From Moesziomyces globuligerus (lineage: Eukaryota > Basidiomycota > Ustilaginomycetes > Ustilaginales > Ustilaginaceae), in NCBI GenBank assembly GCA_030849465.1, contig JARVLF010000020.1, positions 62,001 through 126,000 of the forward strand: a DNA stretch of 64,000 nucleotides. Reading direction: 5' to 3'. Of the stretch, positions 27,744-36,688 are shown in pieces. Position 1 is the first letter of the stretch. Every line of letters begins with the position of its first letter. The position numbers and the translations under genes are program-made. The notes beneath the pieces were generated by a model. It ran no database searches, was not told the origin of the DNA, and saw only the letters and a list, made by a program, of their open reading frames with translations.

Positions 27744-28513
27744 CTATTTGCGGCCGTAGACGGTCTTGCGGCCGAGGTCGAAGGGGACGTACTTGTGACG
27801 AATCATGTGCCTGTGTTTTGAGAAGAGCGGCAAGGGAGGTTGAGGAGGAGGTTAGTCGAGGGATGAGTGCGAATCGGAGGGGAAAAAAGAGGGGGAAAAG
27901 GGGGAACGTACTTGATCTGTCTGCGCATGGTTATGGTGAAGAGGATACAGAAGTACATGAGGAGGATGGGCCAGAAGACGGGGATGTCGAAAGCGGACGA
28001 GGTGGTTGCGAAGAGCGAGATGACGACGGCCTGGGTAGCTGAGAGCCAGAACTTGAATTCGGGGAGACGACGAATGAAAGGTCTGAACTCGTCGTCACCG
28101 GAGTGGTTGTTGATGCTGCTACCGAAGACGCCGGACATGAGACCTCCCGCAGCACCGGACTTGGAGTTGGAAGTGGGCAGCCCGGGTTCGCCTTCCTCGA
28201 CGTCCTGTTCTGCGAGGTCCTGATCGTAGGAGGGGTCGAACTTGGGGGTGAGGAAGGCGAGGAAGAGGTTGAGGAGGTAGATGAAGAGGGCGTAGCAGAC
28301 GATGTACCATCCCTGGGAGAGGACGATGCGAAGCATGAAGAGCACGAGCAGCGCGGCGGTAGCACCCCAACGATGCAGCGGATACGGCGTGGTGCTGTCG
28401 AGCAACGACTGGTAGCGTTGCTGGAGGCGGTTGGTGTGCGCGAGGAACTGCTCGATGTGCGGTGGAGCCGAGGAGGTGCCCAGCGCATCGTCGGCGTTGT
28501 CGGCTCGCATCAT
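27744..28513 (-). CDS. RER1: RER1, Golgi-to-ER retrieval receptor (two exons)
   Basis: Exon 1 28513-27912, intron 27911-27811 (101 bp, GTACGT...CAG), exon 2 27810-27744; joined product 222 aa. The second exon is too short for a standard ORF list but encodes the diagnostic tail HMIRHKYVPFDLGRKTVYGRK after RRQIK, which matches RER1. Other hallmarks are IEQFLAHTNRLQQRYQSLLDSTTPYPLHRWGAT and the FLAFLTPKFDPSYDQDL loop. The four hydrophobic segments fit the known W-shaped topology. RER1 sorts escaped ER membrane proteins into COPI vesicles. Two adjacent ATGs (28513, 28510) are possible starts. If the intron is retained, the frame stays open to 27803 and gives a different, unconserved tail. Confidence 0.93.
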
Positions 28514-29119
28514 GATGTGCGCGCGCGTATGATGGGGGGCAAGGGCGAGGCAAGAGGGATGGTGGACGTGGGACGGTGCAAAGCAGGGCAAAGCAACAGC
28601 AGCTGCTTGGAATCCTGTCAATCCCAGAAGGTGAATCTCGCCGAATGCCGAGGCGGTTTTGGACAGAGCCGCGCCGAGCTGCATTTGGGAATATCGCCAC
28701 CAAAAAGCCAAAAAAAGGCCAACACAGCAACACCGACTTTCCTTCCACGCGTCGCAGCTGCGCAGCGCAGGGCAGTGCTCTCAAAGTGTCGGCCGGCTTG
28801 AATTCTTTGATGTGAAATGTTACACCTCTAGCATCCACATGCAGATGCGAGGCGCTTATCGGATCGGCGGGCCGAGCAGAGCGGCTCGCCCGTCAGACTG
28901 CGTCATTCAGCAGCGACAACGTGCAGCGGAAGAAACGTCGCAGCGCACGGTCAGCATCGGCTCCAACATCGGCAGCAAGCACCACACAAAGCAAACAACG
29001 CGAAAAAAAGGGTCCCGGATTCAACGAGATCAAGCACGCTCTCCGGCTCAGCTTGCTTTCGTTGCTCGCTACCACCACCCATCGTCTCGCGTCCACCCGC
29101 TCTCTTGCTGCTGCTCACC
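28514..29119. promoter_or_regulatory. divergent promoter region of RER1 and the NADH dehydrogenase gene
   Basis: 606 bp with no coding signal. A-rich patches (for example 28690-28720) and short CA/GC mixed sequence are the only features noticed. Confidence 0.45.
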
Positions 29120-31204
29120 ATGGCTGCCGGCTCCTCTGCGCTGCTCGGCGCGCGCACAGGCCTCCGTGCCCTCCCCGCGTCGAGGTCCGGCTTCGTGCGC
29201 CCCCTGCGCTCCTTCTCGGCCACCCCACGCGCCGCCAACGCATCCGCGCCGATCAACGAGGCCAAGGCCGCCGTCACCAAGAAGGCCGGCATCGTCCGCC
29301 GCGTCGTCCGCTTCACCGGTTACACCATCGGCTCCATCGTCTTTGGCCTCACCGCCACCACCGCCATCATCCTCGCGCACGACGCGCTCACCTACCGCGA
29401 GGCGCACGTCGACAAGGTGCCCCTCCACCCGCTCGCGCTCGAGCCCAAGCGCGGCGGGCCCAAGAACCTCCCCATCGTCTCCGCCTACCCCGAGGACGAG
29501 CAGGACGACCTCGCCAAGAACCTCGCCGCAAAGGAGAGGCTCGTCATCGTCGGCGGCGGCTGGGCCGCCGTCGGCCTGCTCAAGTCGCTCGATCCAGAGA
29601 GGTACAACGTCACGCTCATCTCGCCCAACAACTACTACCTCTTCAACCCGCTCCTCCCCTCGGCCGCCGTCGGCACCGTCGAGCCGCGCTCGCTCATCGA
29701 GCCGCTCCGCAAGCTCCTCGCCCGCGTGCACGGTCACTACATCCAGGGCTTCGCCACCGACGTCGTCATGGGCGACGACAAGCCCGTCGACCAGGGCGGC
29801 GCGCCGCGGCTGCTCGAAGTCAACGTCATCAGCGGCGACGACTGGGACGGCGAGAAGCTCTGCGGCGGCACCACCGACGCGCAGCAGCGCAAGGAGACGC
29901 GCGGCAAGAGCGTCTACGTCCCCTACGATCGGCTCATCGTCGCCGTCGGCAGCGTCACCAGCACGCACGGCGTGCCCGGCCTCGAAAACTGCTTCCACCT
30001 CAAGACGATCAGCGACGCGCGCAAGATCCGCTCGCATCTGCTCGACAACCTCGAGGTGGCGGCGCTGCCCACCACGACGCCCGCCGAGCGCGAGCGGCTG
30101 CTCAGCTTCGTCGTGTGCGGCGGCGGTCCGACGGGCGTCGAGACCGCCGCAGAGATCTCGGACATGATCAACGAGGACGTCTTCGACTACTTCCCCAAGC
30201 TGCTGCGCGCACAGGCAAAGGTGCATCTCATCCAGTCGCGCGAACACATCCTCAACACCTACTCGGAAAAGATCTCCGAGTATGCAGAGGCCAAGTTTGC
30301 GCGCGATGCGGTCGACGTCATTGTCAATGCGCGCGTCAAGCGCGTCGAGCCCGATCGCGTCGTGTACACCATCAAGGATCCCGCCACAGGCAAGCTGACC
30401 GAGTGCGAGGTTCCGTCCGGTTTCACGCTCTGGTCTACGGGTATCGCCATGAGTCCCTTTACGCGTCGGGTGACGGAGCTCCTGCCGAACCAGAGTCATC
30501 TCAAGGCGTTGCAGATCGACAGCCATCTGCGCGTCAAGGGGGCACCTCTGGGCACCATGTACGCCTTGGGCGATGCGTCGACCATCGACACGCGTCTGAT
30601 CGACTATCTGTACGACTTTGTGGAGCGCTACGACCGCGACCACGACGGACGTCTGTCGTACGACGAGTTTGAGACGTTTGCAAAGGCGATCCGTCACAAG
30701 TTCCCCATCGCCTCGAAGCACTTTACCAAGCTGCGCGAGATGTTTGACGAGTACGACAAGGACCAGGACGGCCAGCTCAACCTCAACGAGATCGCAAACG
30801 TGCTCATCGAGACGGGCAACAAGATGACCGCGCTCCCCGCCACCGCCCAGGTCGCCGCACAGCAGGGCCACTACCTCGGCAAGAAGCTCAACAAGCTCGC
30901 GCGTCGTCGCGACCAGGGCATGGACATGCATCCGCACACCGCAGACGAGGTGCTCGACATCGACGACCAGATCTACAAACCCTTCAGCTACACCAACTTT
31001 GGCTCGCTCGCCTACATTGGCAACGCAGCCGCCTTTGACGTGCCTCTGCCCGGAGGCATGGGTAGCTTCGCTGGCGGCCTCATCGCCATGTACGCCTGGA
31101 GGTCCTTCTACCTCTCGGAATCCGTCAGCATGCGCACCCGCGCCCTCCTCCTCGCCGACTACATCAAGCGCGGCATCTGGGGCCGCGATCTCTCGCGCAT
31201 CTGA
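29120..31204 (+). CDS. external alternative NADH:ubiquinone oxidoreductase (NDH-2) with EF-hands
   Basis: 694 aa from the ATG at 29120, single exon. The N-terminus is an Arg/Ser/Ala-rich mitochondrial presequence, followed by a hydrophobic segment (about 66-88) that could anchor or insert the protein. The FAD-binding dinucleotide fold is at LVIVGGGWAAVGLLKSL (141-157) with the NNYYLFNPLLPSAAVGTVEPRS signature. The NAD(P)H-binding fold is at FVVCGGGPTGVETAAEI. Two EF-hands are inserted (about 504-516, DRDHDGRLSYDEF; about 543-555, DKDQDGQLNLNEI), the hallmark of Ca2+-regulated external NDH-2 enzymes of fungi and plants. The C-terminal membrane-association segment is present. It oxidises cytosolic NADH at the outer face of the inner membrane without proton pumping, bypassing complex I. 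Confidence 0.92.
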   Translation: MAAGSSALLGARTGLRALPASRSGFVRPLRSFSATPRAANASAPINEAKAAVTKKAGIVRRVVRFTGYTIGSIVFGLTATTAIILAHDALTYREAHVDKVPLHPLALEPKRGGPKNLPIVSAYPEDEQDDLAKNLAAKERLVIVGGGWAAVGLLKSLDPERYNVTLISPNNYYLFNPLLPSAAVGTVEPRSLIEPLRKLLARVHGHYIQGFATDVVMGDDKPVDQGGAPRLLEVNVISGDDWDGEKLCGGTTDAQQRKETRGKSVYVPYDRLIVAVGSVTSTHGVPGLENCFHLKTISDARKIRSHLLDNLEVAALPTTTPAERERLLSFVVCGGGPTGVETAAEISDMINEDVFDYFPKLLRAQAKVHLIQSREHILNTYSEKISEYAEAKFARDAVDVIVNARVKRVEPDRVVYTIKDPATGKLTECEVPSGFTLWSTGIAMSPFTRRVTELLPNQSHLKALQIDSHLRVKGAPLGTMYALGDASTIDTRLIDYLYDFVERYDRDHDGRLSYDEFETFAKAIRHKFPIASKHFTKLREMFDEYDKDQDGQLNLNEIANVLIETGNKMTALPATAQVAAQQGHYLGKKLNKLARRRDQGMDMHPHTADEVLDIDDQIYKPFSYTNFGSLAYIGNAAAFDVPLPGGMGSFAGGLIAMYAWRSFYLSESVSMRTRALLLADYIKRGIWGRDLSRI

Positions 31205-31439
31205 AGCGCCTCCTGCAAAACCTTGCTTTCTCCATCGTCTCCAGAGTCGTCCCTTTGCGTGTGGTAGCCGTTTCTGAGCCATGGTCTCCTCGTGTCGAGT
31301 GGGTGCTGCGGATCGGTGCAAGCGCCGGGATCGGGGAATCGGACGGGAATTGGCAGGTCTAGGTGGTGTTTTATTTCAATCGTGTGGACGGCGGAGCGAG
31401 ACCGAATGAAATTCAGTGATGCAAGAGCGGCACAAGGAG

Positions 31440-31868
31440 TTAGACGAGGCGGTCGGAGTCCTTGCCCTCGGCCTCGGCGAGGAACTGCTTGATGAAAGCC
31501 TCCTCATCACTGTCGCACGTGCAAGGCAGATACAAAAGCGTCAGTCTTGCATGCACCGATGCTGACCACTGACAAGGACGTGTGTCGGATCCCGGGGGGC
31601 TGTGTGGGGACTTACGAGCTCGAGGCGTTGATGGGGGGCTCGTTGGCCTTGGCGGCGGGCGAACCAGCAGCGGGCTTGGCCTCCTTGGATCCGCCCATCT
31701 GCGAGGCGGCGATGGCGCCGTACGTGCCGAGCACGGCGAGCGCAATGTGCTCGTTGAGGATCTTGCGGCCTGCGTGCGTGCGAAAAGGACGAGTGAGCAC
31801 GGCGAGATCCTTTGCCGATGTAGCCGTGACTGTGTGGTGCGGGACTTACCAGCGATGGTGTAGGACAT
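31440..31868 (-). CDS. ATP19: mitochondrial ATP synthase subunit k (ATP19-like), three exons
   Basis: Reconstructed by eye: exon 1 31868-31850 (19 nt), intron 80 bp, exon 2 31769-31616, intron 106 bp, exon 3 31509-31440; product 80 aa. Both introns have GTAAGT donors and CAG acceptors, and the phases join exactly. The protein has a short N-terminus, a membrane segment (about 14-30, IALAVLGTYGAIAASQ), a Lys/Pro/Ala linker and an acidic tail with DEEAFIKQFLAEAE, which parallels the DEEKFIENYL tail of yeast Atp19. Subunit k sits in the membrane part of F1Fo-ATP synthase and helps dimer stability. The exons are too short for an ordinary ORF list. Identity rests on size, topology and tail similarity. 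Confidence 0.82.
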   Translation of the reverse strand: MSYTIAGKSRTTQSRLHRQRISPCSLVLFARTQAARSSTSTLRSPCSARTAPSPPRRWADPRRPSPLLVRPPPRPTSPPSTPRARKSPHSPPGSDTRPCQWSASVHARLTLLYLPCTCDSDEEAFIKQFLAEAEGKDSDRLV

Positions 31869-32440
31869 GATGACGACGTGTGAGGTGTGGGGATGAGGGT
31901 GTGGAGGAGGAGGGCAACGATGACGAGGAGCGATATTCGAGCCTTGGTCGCCGCTGGGCGCTGCGGGCGCAAGGTCTCGTTTGGGACGAGCCAGAGCAAC
32001 TCGCAGCAGCCGCTCTTCGCTTCCGAACCCAGCCGTGGACAGATGCGACTGCTGACCACATGCTGACTGTGCACTCGCCAGGCTCATCGGCGCACCAGAC
32101 GATCACCACTCCGCTTCCAGCTTCCTCGCTGCCAGCTGCGAAATTCAGCAGTGAGTTTAAAATAGCGGTGTAACACACTGCGAACAATCGCTAATTGGCA
32201 GAGGCTTTCGAGACATCATCGAGCTCATCGAGCTGCAGCAGTCAAACGAGATGCTGTGAATAAGTTAAGGTGGGGGTCGAGCTCGCACGACGCCACACTT
32301 GCGACTGCGTGTGGCTTCACCTCTTCGCTTTCTCCCTCCAACCACCCGACATTGGAGAAACCACGCACCGCCGGACGGTCGCATCCTCACCCGCTAGCTG
32401 GCTGGCGTCTACCACCTTTTTGTGGTGACTCGCACGCGCC
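31869..32440. promoter_or_regulatory. divergent promoter of the ATP19 and Yae1-domain genes
   Basis: 572 bp, with no coding sequence recognised. It contains an AT-rich stretch around 32150-32200 (TTTAAAATAGCGG), unusual in this GC-rich window and a possible core promoter. Confidence 0.45.
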
Positions 32441-33661
32441 ATGGATCGCACCTCGTACGACGCCGGTCCGTCGAGCTTCCGGACGCCGCAGCACGAGGCG
32501 TCGGAATGGGCGGCGTCGACGTCGACATCGACCTCGACCACGAGCACGCCTTCGCGCGCCAGCTTCCCGCGACGGTTGAGCCTGCTCCAGAACGACTCGT
32601 CGCCGAGCCGTGACTCGGAGAGCCGACGCACCTCGTTCACTGCGCCCAAGCCGCTCAACCTCGTCTCGCACCCGCTCTCGTCCGCCGCGCCCTCGTCCGC
32701 ATCGTCGTCCGGCACAGATACGCCGCGCAGAGGCAAGCGCACCAGCTTGACCTACATCGCCTCGCCTTCCACCACCAGGCCCGACGAACCGCAGCTCACC
32801 AGAGCTCCCTCCACCTCGTCGGCGTCCGGGCGTACGCGGACCGGTTCCATCAGCCGCGCTACTGCCCCGCCTTCTCGCCGCAGACCGTCCCAGGCCTCGG
32901 TGGCCTCCGCAGGCGCCAATAGCGATGCAGACGACTGGCTCATGTCCGAAGAGGACGCCTCCTTCTCCCATCCCGCCGCCGCAAAGGCCATGGCCGCGCG
33001 CGACTCGGCAAAGGTAGAAGCCCAGTTCACAGACGTACGTTGCCTACCCTCCCTCACATCGCGATCCCTCCGCTGCAAATCGCTACATTGACACTGACCG
33101 TCCCTCTCCACTATGCATCCGATCGCGCTACAGACGGGCTATCGAGAGGGCATCACCGCGGGCAAGCTGAGCACGCTCCAGTCCGGCTTCGACCACGGCT
33201 TCAACGAGGTAGGTGCACCCCTGGGCCGCGCGGTCGGCCTCCTCCGCGGTCAGATCGCCGCGCTCCTCCTCCTCACCTCCTCCCCTCCCGCCGAGTCTTC
33301 CGGGCCCCGTGCCGAGTCGCCACGCCGCGCCGTCGGGCGAGGCGCTAGCCGCGTACGCTCCGCAGTCGGTGGCTCTGCCTCGGCCTCGCTGCCGCTGCTG
33401 GCCCATCCGCATCTGGATCCAGTCCGCGCCGAGGTGCGCGCGCTCGCCGCCGAGCTCGACGGCGTCACGCTGGCGCAGCTCGCCGAGCCGGACTACGAGG
33501 CGCTGCAGCACGACTACGAGCATGCGGTCGAAGCGGGTGCTGCCGAGGCGCACGCGCCCAGCCGCGAATCGGACGACGTACGGCGTGCACGCCAAGCGAT
33601 CCTCGTGCGGCTGCACGAGCGGCTGCAGCATTGCCGCAGCCAGCTCGGCTTGAGCGCCTGA
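32441..33661 (+). CDS. Yae1-domain protein (two exons)
   Basis: Exon 1 32441-33034, intron 33035-33133 (99 bp, GTACGT...CTACAG, phase 0), exon 2 33134-33661; 373 aa. Exon 2 begins TGYREGITAGKLSTLQSGFDHGFNEVGAPLGRAVGLLRG, the repeated-glycine Yae1 N-terminal domain. Yeast Yae1 works with Lto1 to deliver Fe-S clusters to the ABC protein Rli1. The 198-residue exon 1 is almost entirely Ser/Thr/Arg/Pro low complexity, with an acidic end (DADDWLMSEEDASF) and EAQFTD just before the domain. That is far longer than in yeast Yae1 (about 140 aa in total), and exon 1 may also be spliced to the next gene. The stop codon overlaps an ATG (TGATG) of the following frame. Confidence 0.8.
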
Positions 33662-35196
33662 TGTCCGTTTGTTCTCCGAAACGCCAAGAAGATCACCACG
33701 CCGTCGAAAGCTGGGCTTGCACTGACGCATCCTCGCCTTTCGGACGTGTCGGGCGGCCTTGCGCGCTTTGTTGTGGGCGATTCTTTTTGCAGAACGGAGC
33801 GCTGACGGGAGCGACGCACGAGCTGCTGAGGCTCATCGCCGAGAAGGAGCGACGCTGTCTCGAGCTGCGCGACCAGCTCGCGGGCGAGGAGGCCGAGCTC
33901 AAGCAGCTCCGTGCCGCCTGGCAGCGCACAGCGACGCGCGAGCTCGCCTACTCGGGCTCGCCCACGCATCGACGCAACGGCAGCGCCTCGAGCAGCTCGA
34001 CGCTCTCGCGGCCCATGCTCGGACGCACGAATTCGAGCGGCTCGACCTCGGCCGTGCTGCCGACGGGCGTGCCTCAGGTCGCCGCCGAGGCATGGAGCTC
34101 CTTCTCGGCCAAACTGCCCGGAGGCCTCAAGAGCCAGCTCAACAATCTGCTCGACAGCATCGGCCAGCTCGACGCGCCACCGGATCCGCCCGAGAAGCCC
34201 CAGCCTGCTCCGATGGCGCCCGAGGCAGACGCCACGCTGCGACCCAATACGCTCGCCGTCGGCGGAGGGCTCGGCGTGCTCGAGGAGGAGGGGTCGGATG
34301 TGGGCAGTGCGGCTGTCTCGCCGCGCTCGCCGCGCTCGCCTGCGGTGCTGCCGAGCGAGGCCAGCGCTTCGTCGGTGCGTGCGCTCGCGCCCGTGCAGGC
34401 GCACGACCGTCTCGCCTCGCTCGCCGACGAGCGCCGGACGAGCCGGGCCGACAGCACGGTGCTCGGCTTTGCGGTCGACGAGCACGGCCTCGCCACGCGC
34501 AGCGAGGCGGCCGAAGAGCACCCGTCACCGACACCGCCCAAGGAAGACGTGGCGCGCAGCAACGCGGCGAGCTCGTGGACCAAACGCTCCTCGGTGTTCG
34601 GCTCGCTCACCGGCCTGCAGTCGCGCCTGCAGGGTGCCGAACCGGATGCTGGGTTCGCCAGCATGTTTACGCGACGGCTCAAGGAGGCGCGCGACAACGC
34701 CTCGGACCTGCTCCGCGAAGCCGAACGCAAGCTCGGCAACGCCATGACGATCGACGATCTGCTCGGACTCAGCACCGACTCGTCGACGGCTTCGCAGGCG
34801 CAGTCGCAGCCGGATGCGATGGCACGATCGCGCTCGCCGCAGATCCGTCTGCAGGGTGCCGCGCCTGCGGACGAATCGCCGTGGTTCGCCGCCGCCGGCG
34901 GGCTACGGTCGCCGCAGCTGACGCCCGAGGATGCGCGGAGGGGGAGCACGTCGAGTAGCCGCAGTTCGTTGTCGCTCCAGCTGCCGGTGCGGAGTGCGTC
35001 GCCGCATGCCTCGCCCCCCATCGGCGGTGCACCCGGTGCCGCAGGCACGTTTGGCATGCTCATGCGCACCGGCTCCTCCACCAGCCTCAACAGACACAGC
35101 TCCGCGAGCTCAGCAGACGGCTGGGCGTGGAACAACAAGGACGACCAGGACTGGGACGGCGATCAGCACGACACGCCTCGCGTCGACATTGCCTAA
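33661..35196 (+). CDS. Ser-rich coiled-coil protein, DUF4048-like; first exon uncertain
   Basis: The conserved part starts at a strong splice acceptor (TTTTTGCAG at 33784-33792). After it comes NGALTGATHELLRLIAEKERRCLELRDQLAGEEAELKQLRAAWQ, a coiled coil resembling the ERRVLELREEL core of fungal DUF4048 proteins. The rest is Ser/Ala/Pro-rich disordered sequence with an amphipathic segment (SFSAKLPGGLKSQLNNLLDSI) and a Trp/Asp-rich C-terminus. The frame is open back to the ATG at 33661, but residues encoded by 33661-33792 look like intron sequence. The more likely structure is exon 1 of the Yae1 gene (ending 33034, phase 0) spliced to 33793. Without it, 467 codons from 33793 lack a start. Function unknown. 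Confidence 0.6.
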   Translation: MSVCSPKRQEDHHAVESWACTDASSPFGRVGRPCALCCGRFFLQNGALTGATHELLRLIAEKERRCLELRDQLAGEEAELKQLRAAWQRTATRELAYSGSPTHRRNGSASSSSTLSRPMLGRTNSSGSTSAVLPTGVPQVAAEAWSSFSAKLPGGLKSQLNNLLDSIGQLDAPPDPPEKPQPAPMAPEADATLRPNTLAVGGGLGVLEEEGSDVGSAAVSPRSPRSPAVLPSEASASSVRALAPVQAHDRLASLADERRTSRADSTVLGFAVDEHGLATRSEAAEEHPSPTPPKEDVARSNAASSWTKRSSVFGSLTGLQSRLQGAEPDAGFASMFTRRLKEARDNASDLLREAERKLGNAMTIDDLLGLSTDSSTASQAQSQPDAMARSRSPQIRLQGAAPADESPWFAAAGGLRSPQLTPEDARRGSTSSSRSSLSLQLPVRSASPHASPPIGGAPGAAGTFGMLMRTGSSTSLNRHSSASSADGWAWNNKDDQDWDGDQHDTPRVDIA

Positions 35197-35200
35197 TTGC

Positions 35201-35895
35201 CTACACGATAGGACCAAGGCACAAGGGCGGCGTGATGGTCGCGCGCTCGCCGGCGCCCACCAGCGCTTCGACGATCGCAAGCGCAAACTCGAACGAAGTC
35301 CCGGGCCCTCGTGACGTGATGAGCTTGTCGGCTACCACGACGCGCTCGTCGTCGATGTACTCGTAGTCTACTCGACCGGCCGAACCGGGCGGTAATTTTA
35401 TCAAAGTGCAGAAAAAAGTGTGACCAGTGTCAGTCGAGCTTCTTCATCGTACTTGTGTGCAGAGCTGTTCTAGGAAGGGGGCTTACGTTTGTCGAGTTGG
35501 GACTGGACGGAGGGGTGGGAGGTGATTTTGGAGTGCGGGGCGATGTTGGCGGCGAGGAGGGCGAGCGGGCCTGCGCAGATGGCTGCGACGAGCCTACGGT
35601 TTTGGTGCATGGTGCGGATGAGGTGCTGGACGTGCTTGCTGCTGCTCATTGTCTCGGCACCTTTGGCGCCACCGGGGATGATGAGGGCGTTGTACTCGAG
35701 CACCTCGGTGGGGTCGGGCAGCGCACGGTCGGCGACGAGCTTGACGCCGCGCGAGCCGACGACGTAGTCCCGGGTGGAGGCGGGCGGTACGAGGGCCGAG
35801 TCGACGTGGACGCCGCCGCGGACGAGCACGTCGTAGGTGATGGTGAACTCGCTCTCCTCCGTCCCCTCTGCTAGCAGGATCAATGCAGACACCAT
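35201..35895 (-). CDS. DJ-1/PfpI-family protein (two exons)
   Basis: Exon 1 35895-35487, intron 35486-35368 (119 bp, GTAAGC...TAG), exon 2 35367-35201; 191 aa. [29 protein letters not shown] matches the DJ-1 start, including the conserved glutamate of the EGTEE motif. The nucleophilic cysteine lies in [13 protein letters not shown]. Exon 2 supplies the [18 protein letters not shown] motif characteristic of the DJ-1 branch. Length is close to human DJ-1 (189 aa). Proposed roles are oxidative-stress protection and glyoxalase or deglycase-like activity; which applies here is not decidable. Its stop codon lies four bases from that of the convergent coiled-coil gene, so the transcripts must overlap. 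Confidence 0.9.
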
Positions 35896-36148
35896 TGTCG
35901 AGCACGCCAAATCCAACGATACCAAAGGCAAAGAGCCAAGGATGACGAGTTGGTTCGTGCTCCAAAGTCGACTGTAGATGTGGAGGAAAGGCGGAGTTTT
36001 TTTTCTCGGCCGGATCATTTGGCGCGCAAACGAGCAGGCTCAGTTGCCCACGGCGAGCTCGGTGTCGTACCTCGTCTTGTCGACGTTACCTCGCTCCTTG
36101 GCTTGTCACTGCGACGCACGGTGTTGGTTCGTGTGCGCAAGGAACAGC
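35896..36148. promoter_or_regulatory. short divergent promoter of the DJ-1 and TOA2 genes
   Basis: Only 253 bp separate the two start codons, so this is probably a bidirectional promoter. It contains a T run at about 35997-36004. Confidence 0.5.
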
Positions 36149-36688
36149 ATGTCGTCGTCGTCCAACAAGCAGCTCTTCTACGAGCTCTACCGTCGCTCAT
36201 CGTAAGCCCTTGCCCCTTTCCCATTCGAACGTCCCATCGCCCCTCGATGTCCAACACTGACCTCCGACCCGCACTTGGCATCCACGTTGGCACACCTTGC
36301 AGCATCGGGATGCAGCTCACGGATGCGCTCGACGAGCTGATCCAGTCGGGACACATCAACCCCGTGCTGGCGATGCGCGTGCTCAACGAGTTCGACAAGG
36401 CCATCGCCACCAACCTCGCCAAAAACGTCAAGGCCAAATCCCAACTCAAGGTAACCACACACACACACACCGCCCTTGCGCAATCCTTACTGATTCCGAT
36501 CATCTTTTTCGGCTCTGCTTTGCTGCTCCTGGCGTGGATAGGGCCATCTGAAGGACTACCGGCTGTGCGAGGAGGTGTGGACCTTCCGCGTACGCAACGC
36601 CACGCTCAAGCTCGACAACGCCGACCTCCTCGACGTGGACAAGGTCAAGATCGTCGCGTGCAAGATGGCCGACAGCTCGGCCAAGTAG
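36149..36688 (+). CDS. TOA2: TFIIA small (gamma) subunit, three exons
   Basis: Exon 1 36149-36201, intron 101 bp, exon 2 36303-36450, intron 91 bp, exon 3 36542-36688; 115 aa. The joined protein runs [56 protein letters not shown], the N-terminal four-helix half, then [24 protein letters not shown] and [10 protein letters not shown], the beta-barrel half. This is the full, usual-length TFIIA gamma. It pairs with the large subunit to stabilise TBP on promoters. Intron donors are GTAAGC and GTAACC; acceptors are TGCAG and GATAG. All phases close. Confidence 0.95.

Noticed and set aside
29069..31321. 750-codon frame antisense to the NADH dehydrogenase gene
   Set aside because: Exact shadow of a clearly functional gene; no recognisable domain.
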